A stretch of 64,000 nucleotides of DNA from an uncultured bacterium (lineage in GTDB: Bacteria > Patescibacteriota > Gracilibacteria > Absconditabacterales > Absconditicoccaceae). A program made the position numbers and the translations under genes. Shown here piece after piece: positions 22,532 through 31,865 of this stretch (positions are counted from its first letter, which is position 1; the number at the start of each line of letters is the position of its first letter). The notes beneath the pieces were generated by a model, which was not told the origin of the DNA, did no database searches, and saw only the letters and a list, made by a program, of their open reading frames with translations. Where the stretch lies: contig CAMVNG010000004.1 of the NCBI GenBank assembly GCA_947168815.1, positions 1 through 64,000 of the forward strand, written 5' to 3'.

Positions 22532-23476
22532 TTACTTCTTAATTTTCATCCAAGGATAATTTTTTTCAATTGTTTTTCTAATATCTCTTGGTTTAATAAT
22601 ACCAAATTCAGTAATAATACCTCTAATAAATTTAGGAGGTATTTTATCAAAAGCAAAATTTAAAAATTTTAATCCATCTGGAGAATCTTCCCAAACTTCA
22701 TGAGATTCTCTTCTTTCAATTTGAATCTTATCATGAACATCTACTTTTAATAAATTACCTGCAATATATACTGGAATGTTTGCATAAAGAGCAGATAATC
22801 AAACACTATAACTTCAAACTTTATTAATCACTCCTCCATCTAACTTAATAGCATCACATCAAATAATAACACAATCCATCATCAAATCAGTTCCTGACGA
22901 TTCATCCATTAAAAATGGAGCTACTCCATCAACCACCATAGTAGTATCAATTCAAGCTGCGATTAAATCAGCTGAAGTTTTTCTTCCTTGATATAATGGT
23001 CTAGTCTCTGTGTTATAAACTTTAAAATTAATACCTTTAATTTTATGTAATTTTAATGTTTTAATAGCTGATGAACTATGACAATGAGTTAAAACATTAT
23101 CTCAATCATTTACAATACCTAAACCATTTAATACAGCTCTTTCAGCTGTTTCATTAATCAAATTTAAATAAAATTGAGCAGCATTACTTACTTTTTCTAT
23201 AGCTAATTTAAGATCATCTCACTCAATTTTTCTAATTTCTGAAGATATATAATCCATACCATTAAATAACATTGGTTCTGTAGGTCTTGCTGCAATCAAA
23301 ATATCCATAGACTTTTCAATAAATTCAATATATTCCTTTTTATTCTCAAAATGTTGTTCTCTAGATTGAGAAATCAGAATTTCAAAAGCAGCTTTAGCAA
23401 TATTAGTTGCTCATTGAATTTTTATATCTTTAATATCTTGAACAACTTGTTCTACTTTTTTTAATTTTTCTTTCAT
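22532..23476 (-). CDS. Ribose-1,5-bisphosphate isomerase (eIF2B-like family)
   Basis: A 314-residue member of the eIF2B/MtnA/R15P isomerase family. Motifs: QGATNIAKAA near the N-terminus, THCHSSS with Cys132, the substrate-loop ETRPLYQGR, and GCDAI with Asp208. The Cys/Asp pair corresponds to the catalytic residues of archaeal R15P isomerase, and the HCHS form fits that branch better than MtnA (usually HCNTG). It converts ribose 1,5-bisphosphate to ribulose 1,5-bisphosphate between AMP phosphorylase and form II/III RuBisCO, a route described for several CPR lineages including SR1. Neither partner gene lies in the window, so the exact substrate is inferred. Confidence 0.85.
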
Positions 23477-23602
23477 AAAAAATGAATTAATAAAATAAAT
23501 TCTATATCTAGTATATCTAAAATTTTTAATCTCGCAAATTTCTTTGATTAAAGAAATAAAATAAATATAGATAAAATGTTTAAATAATCTTTATGTTTAT
23601 AT

Positions 23603-24667
23603 ATGAAACTACTCGATTTATCATCTTTATATAAATATACTCCTGAACTTCTTGAATATTATCATATTCTTTCTCCTGAAATTCCAGAATTTATCCTTGA
23701 ATATTCAAATACTCAAGAAATGTTAAAACAACAATACATAAGTGTTTCTTGTGGTACAATTTATTCTAAGCTTTATGATTTAGGTCGATTTTCTTCACTT
23801 GAACATAGTATTTGAGTTGCTCTCATAATTCGAAATTTTACAAAAGACAAAAAACAATCTCTTGCATGACTTTTTCATGATATTGCAACTCCTGTCTTTA
23901 AACACAGTATTGACTACATGCATTGAGATTATCATAATCAAGAATCAACAGAAGACCTTACGACAGAAATATTAAAAAATTCGAAAGAAATTAATAATCT
24001 TTTAGAAAGAGATAATATTAAAATAAATGAAATAAATGATTATAAAATATATACAATTGCAGATAATAAAACTCCTCAACTTTCAGCCGACAGATTAGAA
24101 TATACGTTATCAAATAATCTCTTTGTATATAAAAATCCATCTCCTATAGAAGAAATAAAAAAAATATATAATAATATAATAATTTTAGAAAATGAAAAAT
24201 GAGAAAAAGAATTATGATTTAATAATACAAAACAAGCAGAAAAATTTACTAAAATTATGAGTGAACTTTCAATACTCTATATGATAGATAAAACAAGATT
24301 TTCTATGCAATTTCTTGCAGATCTTCTTAAAACAATGTATGAAAATAATGAAATAAAAATAGAAGATTTATATTCTCTCAAAGAATCAGAAATAATAGAA
24401 AAAATAAAAACTTCTAAAACATGAAATGTTAGTAAATGTTATAATATTCGAGAAAATGCTAAAAATATAACAATACTTAATGAAGAACCTAAAAATACCT
24501 ATTTTGTTCATCACTGAACAAAAATTAGATATATAGATCCATTAGTAAAAGAAGAAAATAAAAGAATTTCTAACATTTCATCAACATCAAAAGAAAATAT
24601 TAACAAATGTCTAAATTTTAATATGGATAATTATATGACATTAAATTTTAAAATTTTTAAAGAATAA
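23603..24667 (+). CDS. HD-domain phosphohydrolase
   Basis: A 354-residue protein with an HD-superfamily metal site: EHS at about residues 67-69 followed by LAGLFHDIATPVFKHSID, where His-Asp forms the HD pair. Later residues (ADRLEYTLSN) fit the C-terminal Asp ligand region. HD proteins of this layout act on nucleotides or phosphorylated sugars; the substrate cannot be told. The C-terminal 130 residues are Lys/Asn-rich and unassigned. It is divergent from the isomerase gene, and the next gene follows 71 nt later on the same strand. Confidence 0.8.
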
Positions 24668-24738
24668 TAAGATAATTTTTGTTTTTTTAAGTATTTTAAA
24701 TACAATTAATAAAGAATACTATTTATTTTTCTTTATTA

Positions 24739-25869
24739 ATGAAATCTCAATATAAACCATTTTTTATAACAATTATATGTGAATTATTACTCGCACTCTT
24801 TTTTTATTCAACAAATGGTTTAGGATATGAAACAGATGTATTATTTTGAAATCATATCTATGAACGAGTTTTTATTGCTATTATTTGACCATTTATTGCT
24901 CTCATTCGAAATACTAAAGAAAAAAATACAAAATATTTAAAAATAGCTCTTATAATTATAGAAATATATTTGTTTCTTCTTATCTTTGTACAAGATTGAT
25001 CTAATTTAAATAAACGAGAATTTTTCGTATTATACCTCTGTATTTTATGATTAATAAAAGAAACAATATATAAAAGATATAAAAAACGACAAAAAAATTT
25101 TTTTATATCAATCTATTGAATAGTTGCTATTTTTATAGTAAGTATTGGATGTTTAATGCGATATAGACAACCTATAGACATACAAAAAATTATAAATAAT
25201 AAAGACTATATATTTATAACACACTTTAATTGATCAATTAATAAAGATTACACAAATATAACCCTTACAGATTGAAATATAACTGAATATATTAATCCAG
25301 ATGATTGAAGCACTTCTTATCCTATAAGCAAAAATAAGGAATATAATTTTTCTTTTTCAACACAATCAAAAGATAAAAATAATTATATTATAATACAAGA
25401 TCCTTTAGGAAATATTCTTCAAATTTTTCCACAAACATTAATAGATTTTTCAACATATGAAAACCAAATACAATTTAAAGATTTTGGAAAAGAAACAAAA
25501 TACTACTCTAGTATATCAACATTTCCAGATGAATTAATAATTTATAAAACAAATTATGAAAATACAATAAAAAATAATGTGCTTTCAAATCTTCCACCAA
25601 TGTTAAGATCTAATCAAAAATTACAAAAATTATCATATAAATTTACAAAATTTTTATCAAAATTATTACCATTTTGGTATAATGAAAATTGAAAAATAGC
25701 AGATAATTATCTTCCATATTTTAGCTTTCCAGAAGAAAAAGGATATAAATGAGTTTCCAACAAATATGAATTAATAAAAAGTAATTGAAATATATGAATT
25801 AATAACACAAATTGATGGAATAAATACTCTGAATATCTTAAAAAAGTTTTTCACGATACAAAAGAATAA
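24739..25869 (+). CDS. Membrane protein with extracytoplasmic domain, unknown function
   Basis: A 376-residue protein with four to five hydrophobic helices in the first 150 residues (FFITIICELLLALFFYS, then helices near 45, 70, 90 and 125) and a soluble C-terminal part of about 225 residues rich in Tyr, Asn and Lys. The topology suggests a membrane-anchored protein with an external domain. No family is recognised. It follows the HD gene on the same strand and ends at an AT-rich hairpin terminator. Confidence 0.75.
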
Positions 25870-25917
25870 TTATTATATAAAAATGTTAAAAACTAGTATA
25901 AAATGTTAAAAACATTA

Positions 25918-25950
25918 AAGATAGTAAAAATAAAAAGTTACTATTTTTTA
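25918..25950 (+). terminator. AT-rich terminator
   Basis: A 7-bp stem ATAGTAA / TTACTAT (25921-25927 and 25938-25944) followed directly by six T. The stem has little G+C, so strength is uncertain. Confidence 0.5.
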
Positions 25951-26211
25951 ATAAATTAACATTTTTTTAACATGACTACATATGTCTATATTTTCAATAA
26001 ATAAAACAGTAAATTTATTTTTAATAAATTATTAACTTTTTAACAATATTACTACTATTAATTTTTTTAATTTATTTAGAATATATTTAAATAAACAAAA
26101 ATTTTTTCACATTAAATGTTGAAAAATATATTAAACTCTTAATTTAAGTTGAAAAATATAAGCATTTTTATATTCTACATATAATATTTATCTTTTGAAA
26201 AATAATATAAA
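25951..26211. other. AT-rich intergenic region with short repeats
   Basis: About 260 bp of nearly pure A/T with no coding frame. Recurrent words are (T)TAACATTTTT on one strand and its complement AAAATGTTAAAAAC (copies at 25880 and 25900, just before this stretch), plus two copies of GTTGAAAAATATA near 26118 and 26149. No DnaA box or known motif is recognised. It probably holds the promoter of the gene at 26212. Confidence 0.4.
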
Positions 26212-26622
26212 ATGAAAGATTATATTAAAAGAATATTAGTACTCATTATTTTTTGAATTTTTGCATGATATCTACTATATTGTTTAGTTATTTGAAAACC
26301 TATTGTTGAATCACAATATTCAAACATGAATCTTTTATTTTATATAATATTAATAGCTATATCTATGTATATAGCAATTTTTTACTGAATATATCCAATT
26401 CACATTAGTTTTAGTAGATCAACTTTATTTGTTCTAGGTCTTTCAGCTATAATTATGTGAAAAACAGTATTTATAGATGATCCAATGAATAATATATATT
26501 TTTGAGATTTAAGTTGTGTATTATGAGTATTAATACTTATTATATGACCTACAAATATTATAACAACTTCTTCAGTAAAGAAGAAAAAAGAGGATAAAAA
26601 TTTGGAAATAATTGAAGTGTAG
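26212..26622 (+). CDS. Four-helix membrane protein of unknown function
   Basis: A 136-residue protein starting MKDYIKRILVLIIFG with four hydrophobic segments (about 8-27, 41-61, 67-84 and 100-116) and a charged Lys/Glu-rich tail. Hydrophobic glycines are TGA. It is the last chromosomal gene before tRNA-Leu and the integrated element, with its own terminator. No family is recognised. Confidence 0.7.
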
Positions 26623-26651
26623 TTAACAAACTAATAGTATATAAGAAGATT

Positions 26652-26677
26652 AAGAAGACATAAAGTCTTCTTTTTCT
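26652..26677 (+). terminator. Terminator upstream of tRNA-Leu
   Basis: Hairpin AAGAAGAC-ATAAA-GTCTTCTT followed by T-rich sequence, 30 nt after the stop of the membrane protein gene. Confidence 0.75.
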
Positions 26678-26764
26678 TTAAATAACAAAATGTTAAAAAA
26701 GTGTTAAATAAAGATAAATACTTGATTTTATTGGTAAAATATTTATAAGCTAAACATATGGAAT

Positions 26765-26848
26765 GCCCGGGTGATGGAACTGGTAGACATGCTAGACTCA
26801 AAATCTGGTGGCTGCAAGGCCGTATGGGTTCAAGTCCCATTCCGGGTA
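26765..26848 (+). tRNA. tRNA-Leu (anticodon CAA), integration site
   Basis: Class II tRNA of 84 nt: acceptor GCCCGGG/TCCGGGT, D-arm with GGTAGACA, anticodon stem CTAGA/TCTGG around loop CTCAAAA (anticodon CAA), variable arm and T-arm GGGTTCAAGTCCC. CCA is not encoded. On the opposite strand a serine recombinase gene reads into it and stops in its anticodon stem, the classic sign that its 3' end is an attachment site. Confidence 0.93.
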
Positions 26849-28501
26849 ACAAAGGGTACTTTTTTCTAACAAATCCCTTAAAACATTGTAGAGAATTGTT
26901 GTATCGCTGGTTTGAAGTCAATTTGTTTTTGAATAAATTAAAGAGTCTCAAAATCGAACTTCTAGGATTTGTTTTCTTAATCATATATCTCATTGTTCCC
27001 AAAAAGATAAAGGGTTTCAAATAAATTCCTTTATTTTTTTTAATGATTTATTTCTGTCTATAGTCATAACTTCATTATTTTCTAATTGATTCTGAATGTC
27101 TTTATATTCGGCATCTAATTCAAATCGTTCATCATCTAATTTTTTTAAAAGACTATCATTAATAGAATCTTTTAACATAAGATTTTCTATTTTTTTCTTT
27201 CTCTCTTCTATTTGAGAAATTCTATGTTTTTTGCTAATTATTATTTTATCCCAATCTTTTTCTTTTATATTCCAAAGTCTTTCTATTATAGATTCAAATA
27301 AATCTAAAAGAGGTTTTGGAAATTTAACAGATTTAATCATTTCTAAAGCAGTATTTTCTAATTTATCTTGAGGAATATGATCTCTTTCAGGACATCATTC
27401 AAATTGACATCAATAATAAGGATAAGATTTACCCGTTTTTTGTTTAACGGTAACCCATCATGTGAGTTTTCTTCAACATCATGTACAGGTAACCATATGT
27501 TTTAAAATAAAAGCATCTCATTCCTTTTCTCTAACTCTTTTTTTGTTTTTAGATTGTAATTTATCTCTAATTTTATTAGCTGTATCTAATGATATAATTC
27601 ATTCATGTTGTCATTCAATAAGTTCATTAATATCCCAATCAGGATAAATACAGTATCATGCATAAAAATATAATCTGTGAACCTGTAACATTTTTTCAAT
27701 ATAGGTTTTCCACATTTTACCTCATTTAAATCATTTTAATCATTTTTCTTGAAAAAATTTATATAACTCCATCTGCCCCATATTAGGATCATTAGCAAAT
27801 AATTCTAATCATTCTTTTAATATAGGAGCAACATCCCAATCAATTTCATCAACATAAGAAGATTTTCATCATGATCTAATTCTTTTGTATCAATATGGAA
27901 CAAATGTAAAAGGTCGATATCATTGAAGTAATCTTCATCTTCTACCTGTAAGGCATAGTTTTTTAATTTTATTTCTTTGATATCATGCATATGCATAAGT
28001 AATAGCTTTAACTAATTTATCTTCATCTGTTATATCCTTAGTGTTTCATTCAATATCAATAATAGTTACTCAATACGCCTTTATTTTAGCTTCCATCTCA
28101 AAAGCTACTCAAATATTATCTAAGTCAGGTCTAGATATTCTGGTTAAATCCCTACAAACAAAATGAGTAATATTAATAAATTTATTATTTCTTTCTTTTA
28201 TATAATTAATACATTCATCAAAAGCCTTACGATGTTCCTCTTTTCATGAAATTCATTCTTCTCTAAAAACCTTTTCAACTTCAATATTATTTTTTTTACA
28301 CCATTCTCTTGCTATTTCTTCTTGTGTTTCTAATCAAAATCATTCTCTAACTTGTTTATCACTAGACACCCTACAATAAATGACAGCTAAAGGTTTAATA
28401 TTGTTTTTTAATTCCCTTTTAACAATTTTATTACCATCAAACTTATAATTCTTAATAGAATGTTTAGTTTGTAAATGTTCTGTTTTTTTACTTCAAACCA
28501 T
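26792..28501 (-). CDS. Large serine recombinase (integrase)
   Basis: A 569-residue site-specific recombinase. The resolvase domain has the catalytic Ser46 in YCRVSSDKQ, then DLTRISRP with the conserved Arg residues. The Recombinase domain follows (RGRLLQGYRPFTFVPYGY, then the KMWKTYIEKMLQ helix), then a zinc ribbon (CTGCGRKL...CQFEGC), and a coiled coil of Lys/Glu-rich helices (about 395-490). The C-terminus (NPLSFWEQGD, LRKQILEVRF) matches the end of this family, and its frame continues on the antisense strand of tRNA-Leu to a TAG in the anticodon stem. TGA-coded glycines show it is adapted to code 25. It likely catalyses integration and excision of the element. Confidence 0.92.
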
Positions 28502-28597
28502 TTTGATAAGAAATTAATAATAAATAACAATATATTTAATAAATAATAAGTTTGAGTTTTTTATTTATAATAAATAAAAAGATAAAATAATCAATAT

Positions 28598-28626
28598 AAA
28601 AAAAGACAGTCTTAGTGACTGTCTTC
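28598..28626 (-). terminator. Terminator overlapping the end of the 47-residue ORF
   Basis: Minus-strand hairpin GACAGT-CACTAAG-ACTGTC followed by seven T; the TAA stop codon lies in the loop. It would end transcription coming from the DGR genes before the recombinase. Confidence 0.85.
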
Positions 28627-28755
28627 TTCCTTATACTTTTCTATAAGAATATAACCAATAGAAACGAAAAGATCTATAATTTTTTGAATTTGTTCATCAC
28701 TCAAACAATCATAATCCCTTCACAAGATTTTTCTTGCTTCTTCTATAGATATCAT
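28612..28755 (-). CDS. Small acidic protein between RT and recombinase
   Basis: A 47-residue ORF starting MISIEEARKILGRDYDCLSDEQI and ending KYKEEDSH. One internal TGA falls at a glycine-like position (ILGRDY), hiding it from standard-code prediction. It looks like a compact helical protein (two amphipathic helices). The stop codon sits inside a terminator loop, supporting a real transcript end. The gap of 117 bp upstream holds a TATAATA box at 28795-28800 and a small hairpin. No function can be assigned; a DGR or recombination accessory is possible from position only. Confidence 0.6.
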
Positions 28756-28872
28756 TCTATATTATAGACACTATTGCCCATTTTGGCGGGTATTATTATA
28801 GTGCCGTGCTAGTAGAAAGCCTCTTTTGTGAGGTATCTGTATAATATAAATATATCTAAAAAAATCAATAAA

Positions 28873-30090
28873 TTAAAATTGGCTTATGATTGGATTTATT
28901 TTTGAAATAATTTTATTTCTTTTTTCTTCACATAAAAATCATAGGGCGTATTCAGAAACGTTGCTCATTTTTTCAAAGTCTATTAAACTAAGCACTTTTT
29001 GAATTAATTTATAATGTCTAAAATGAACAAGAAGTCATAAATAAGAATCTAAAGATGGTAAATTAGGACAAAAATGAGTAGCTTTTAATTTTTTATTAAA
29101 ATTAGAAATACTCCTTTTAGAACGTTTAATATGAAAAGGTTTTATTACTGCTCATAAGAATTGTACACCATGGGAAATAGGTTGAAGATAAAGTTTATTG
29201 GGATGTAATGTTAATTTTTCTTTTTCAAGGAGATAATCACGTATAATAGGTATTAAACTTTTAAGATATTCTTTATCTTGATGAATTAGAATAAAATCAT
29301 CTACATATCTTCAATAATACTGTATATGTAAATTATCTTTAATAAAATGATCAAAATCATTCAGATAAATATTAGAAAAAAGCTGAGAAGTTAAATTTCA
29401 GATAGGTAATCAACACCTTTCTCAAGCAAAAAATAAAGATTTTGTTTTAGGTAATCAATTATAATCCGATGGATTACCTTTAAATATTCAATTTTCTGTT
29501 GGATTATTATAGATAATATCATGAATTATTTTAATAAGATAGTCTGGAAAATCTCATGTAATAGGTGAAAGTTTATATAATGAATTTTTAGGATGTATTC
29601 ATGGTAAAATATTCCAATTTCTAAGAATACAATAATTTTTTTCTCGTAATAAATCTCTATTGATAGACATAAAATATCATTGAATATCTAACTTTAATAT
29701 CCATCATTCTTTTGTATAACAATTAGAACAACTTCTCATAAATTTAGATATCCTTTCTATTCATTTACTTGTTCATTTTCATTTACGGCAAGAATATGAA
29801 TCATAGATAAATTGTTTTTCCCAATAAGGAGATATACAATCATAAATAAGATGATGAACAATTCTATCACGAAAATTTCATGCAAATACTTCACGTTGGA
29901 TAGGTTCTTTTTGTATAAAATAAATGCTAGGAGATATTTCATAACATCAATTATAAATATCATCACAAAGTTTATCTAAATTATATTCTAAATTTTCGTA
30001 AAATCTTAAATGGCTTTTTGATTTAGTTTTATGTTTTCTAGCTTCAAGATAAGAATAATATAAATATCTACGTAAAGTTTCTTTATCCAT
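28873..30090 (-). CDS. DGR reverse transcriptase
   Basis: A 405-residue group II-intron-like reverse transcriptase of the diversity-generating retroelement class. Domains: N-terminal RT1-2 (REVFAGNFRDRIVHHLIYD), RT3 (GWILKLDIQGYFMSI), RT4 (GLPIGNLTSQLFSNIYLNDF), and the catalytic RT5 box RYVDDFILI with Y262-V-D-D265, followed by the thumb. The LPIGNLTSQ form of motif 4 is typical of DGR enzymes. There is no maturase or endonuclease domain. It starts 7 nt after the avd-like gene, with the template repeat upstream on the same strand. It should copy template RNA with errors at adenines to supply cDNA for the variable repeats at 33754 and 34591. Many TGA codons are read as Gly. Confidence 0.96.
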
Positions 30091-30097
30091 GATATTA

Positions 30098-30475
30098 TTA
30101 TTTTAGTAAATTATTTTGTTCTTTTAATTTATTATTACAAAAAGTTTCTCGTTTAATTAATTGATTTGAAATTTCTCTTATTTTAACACTATTTTCCTTA
30201 TATTCATTATGAGAAATATCTCAAATATCATTACACAAACGCAAAGCAATTAGAGTTAGTTCAATATCTTTTTTAGCTTGTTTAAGATGATTAATTTTTT
30301 CTTCAAATCAGAAAGCTTTTGTAGTTAATGATATTTCAGCAACAGCATCAAATGAATACTCTTTTATCTTTTCTCAAAGAGAATATTTGGAAGATTTAGG
30401 AAGTTTAGAGACTAATTTGCAGAGTTGAATTAAAGTAGTATAACCTTCTTTTAAAACAATTGGAGTCTCAGTCAT
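30098..30475 (-). CDS. avd: Avd-like DGR accessory protein
   Basis: A 125-residue helical protein, start MTETPIVLKEGYTTLIQL. It has the four-helix pattern of the Avd/S23-like family: helix 1 to LVSKL, helix 2 from KYSLGEKIKEYSFDAVAEI, helix 3 from KINHLKQAKKDIELTLIALRL, and helix 4 with DIGDISHNEYKENSVKIREISNQL... in register. Length and the R-L-x-x-D-I segment match Avd, which forms a basic pentamer that binds the reverse transcriptase and template RNA. It lies between the template repeat and the RT gene with a 7-nt gap, the usual DGR order. Two or three glycines are TGA. Confidence 0.85.
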
Positions 30476-30503
30476 ATAGTAGGATAATTATAAACATAAA
30501 AAA

Positions 30504-30607
30504 CTCCTTTTTAGTATGGATTGTGAATTGTTTTGAATACTATAAATCCAATAGCGTTATAGATTCATATCTATCAATTATCAAATCTATCATAATCTAA
30601 AAAGGAG
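30504..30607 (-). repeat. Inverted repeat 3' of the template repeat
   Basis: Perfect 11-bp arms CTCCTTTTTAG (30504-30514) and CTAAAAAGGAG (30597-30607) enclose 82 nt between the template repeat and avd. Inside, ATAGAT-TCAT-ATCTAT forms a second perfect hairpin. On the minus strand this would fold the RNA immediately downstream of the template, where a DGR RT is expected to start or be guided. Confidence 0.6.
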
Positions 30608-30620
30608 ATAAAAAACCGCA

Positions 30621-30815
30621 ATGAATGCTTGAAACAGCGGACAGAGAGCCCGTTAGCACGGTTGTTGTTGTTATTCGCGTTCACGTTAGACGAATTCAGG
30701 TTGAGGTTACGGGCGTTATTAGAACCAGCAGAGTTAGGAGAAGACGACCAATAGTTACCGTTGGAACCCTGATTCTTGAGGTCAGCAGTAGAGTAATTAC
30801 GGTTACCTGCGAACG
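30621..30815 (-). repeat. DGR template repeat (TR)
   Basis: A 195-bp segment reading from 30815 to 30621 that is near-identical to the two variable repeats at 33754 and 34591, with no indels. In the reading frame of the target it holds 19 AAC/AAT codons, mostly where the variable repeats differ. Comparing it with repeat 1, 23 of 28 differences are at template adenines; with repeat 2, 19 of 21. The 3' end GGGCTCTCTGTCCGCTGTTT is shared by all three copies and should be the initiation-of-mutagenic-homing region. It is much richer in G+C than its surroundings and is open in frame, but is best seen as a non-coding template. Confidence 0.97.
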
Positions 30816-30839
30816 ATAGGTGATGACTCATTTGTGAAT

Positions 30840-30855
30840 TAACTATCCCTAGTTA
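30840..30855. repeat. Small hairpin upstream of the template repeat
   Basis: Perfect inverted repeat TAACTA-TCCC-TAGTTA, 25 bp before the template repeat start. A second palindromic word (CATATCTTTAATATG) follows near 30880. These could structure the 5' part of the template RNA. Confidence 0.4.
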
Positions 30856-30901
30856 AACATCTGTTAAAACTATCATATCTTTAATATGACAGTGCATCAC
30901 G

Positions 30902-30917
30902 GGATTCATATGTGGCT
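30902..30917 (+). repeat. Relic of a variable-repeat 3' flank
   Basis: GGATTCATATGTGGCT here is identical to the 16 nt that close variable repeat 2 and run into its downstream flank in the target gene, and is followed by AAAACCT as in the target, though the spacing differs. It is on the plus strand, upstream of the template repeat, and has no coding frame around it. It looks like a remnant of an earlier target copy. Confidence 0.55.
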
Positions 30918-31027
30918 TTTAACAAAAACCTGTCTTCCACTCCCTAAAATTCCATTGAAAATTTAGGCTCTCAAAAGACAAGCAACGTACTTATAATAAA
31001 ATGGAAACTATTCGCGAGAGAAAGTTT

Positions 31028-31630
31028 TTAGTTATTATTAGAAATATTTTGAAAGTCTAATGGATCATCATCTACCAAGTTTTCAATGTCGGTGTTTACA
31101 TCAGAAAAATCTAAACTAGGAATCTTTTCTCCAATAATTTGTGGTGTTATAATATTTGGTATAAGTTTATATTTTTTAATTATTTCTTCTATCTCATTAA
31201 GCTTTTCATAGAATTCTTTGAATGGTATTTCTTGTGCTGAGATTTCATTATATTGTTTATTTGTGATACTGTTTAATTCACGAATAAATTCATTCACAGT
31301 AGCTGTTGATATTTTAATATCTAAAGATTTTTGTCAGTCGTTTTTAACAATAGGTTTCCAACTTCAATTTCATTCTTTATCTTGAACCACAATAAACGAA
31401 TATCATGCATCTTTTAAAAGTGAAAAATATTTCTTTCAAGATTCTCTAGGGAATCAAGCATATCTTGTTGTTCATTGAGCAACAATTTTAAATCAAAGAA
31501 TATAAGATAAAGCTTCAGCATCAGTTTCATATGCTCTGTAAAAAGGTTGACGAGGTGGTAAAAAGAAAATGATGTAATTTTTAAGATTTGAATCAACTTT
31601 CCAAGCTCTCCAAATTTCTTCTATTTTCAT
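31028..31630 (-). CDS. MutS-N-like DGR accessory protein (MSL type)
   Basis: A 200-residue protein, start MKIEEIWRAWKVDSNLKNYI. Residues of about 33-90 resemble the mismatch-recognition domain I of MutS: YRAYETDAEALSYILGF, then YAGFPRESGKKYFSLLKDAGYSF and IVVQDKEG, corresponding to the FYE..DA...LG, G.P......Y...L...GY.V...EQ pattern. The ATPase and clamp parts of MutS are absent. Stand-alone MutS-like proteins are known DGR accessories. The C-terminal half is helical and acidic and ends in Asn repeats. It sits 212 bp upstream of the template repeat on the same strand, divergent from the target gene. A role in handling mismatched cDNA is inferred. Confidence 0.7.
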
Positions 31631-31831
31631 GTTAAAACCTTTTATTTAAAACGGTAAAAAAGATATATCGATTTTAGGTAACAATTCAATATTACGAAGA
31701 ATAGAATCGTTATTTATATCATGATATCAAAATAAGTCAATTGAAAAAAAAGATTATTAAAAAATTGTTTAAAAATAATCTAAAAATATCGCTAATTTAT
31801 ACATATATTTCAATATTCGAATATAATAATG

Positions 31832-31840
31832 TGATACAAT
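31832..31840 (+). promoter_or_regulatory. Candidate extended -10 promoter of the DGR target
   Basis: TGATACAAT is an extended -10 box 25 nt before the target ATG. A weak TTCAAT lies 20 nt upstream. The rest of the 235-bp gap to the divergent MutS-like gene is AT-rich without other recognised sites. Confidence 0.35.
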
Positions 31841-31865
31841 ATTGGTTTATTCTTGTATATTAAAG

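Noticed and set aside
26631-27020. Minus-strand frame with GLEPIRPCSHQ-like sequence over tRNA-Leu
   Set aside because: Antisense of the tRNA and out of frame with the recombinase.
30625-30819. A 64-codon frame antisense to the template repeat
   Set aside because: Arises from the composition of the repeat; no homology or initiation signal.
30574-30831. An 85-codon open frame across the template repeat (starts MSHHLSFAGNRNYST)
   Set aside because: It is the template repeat read in the target frame with short random ends; a DGR template is expected to stay open without being a gene, and no start context supports it.
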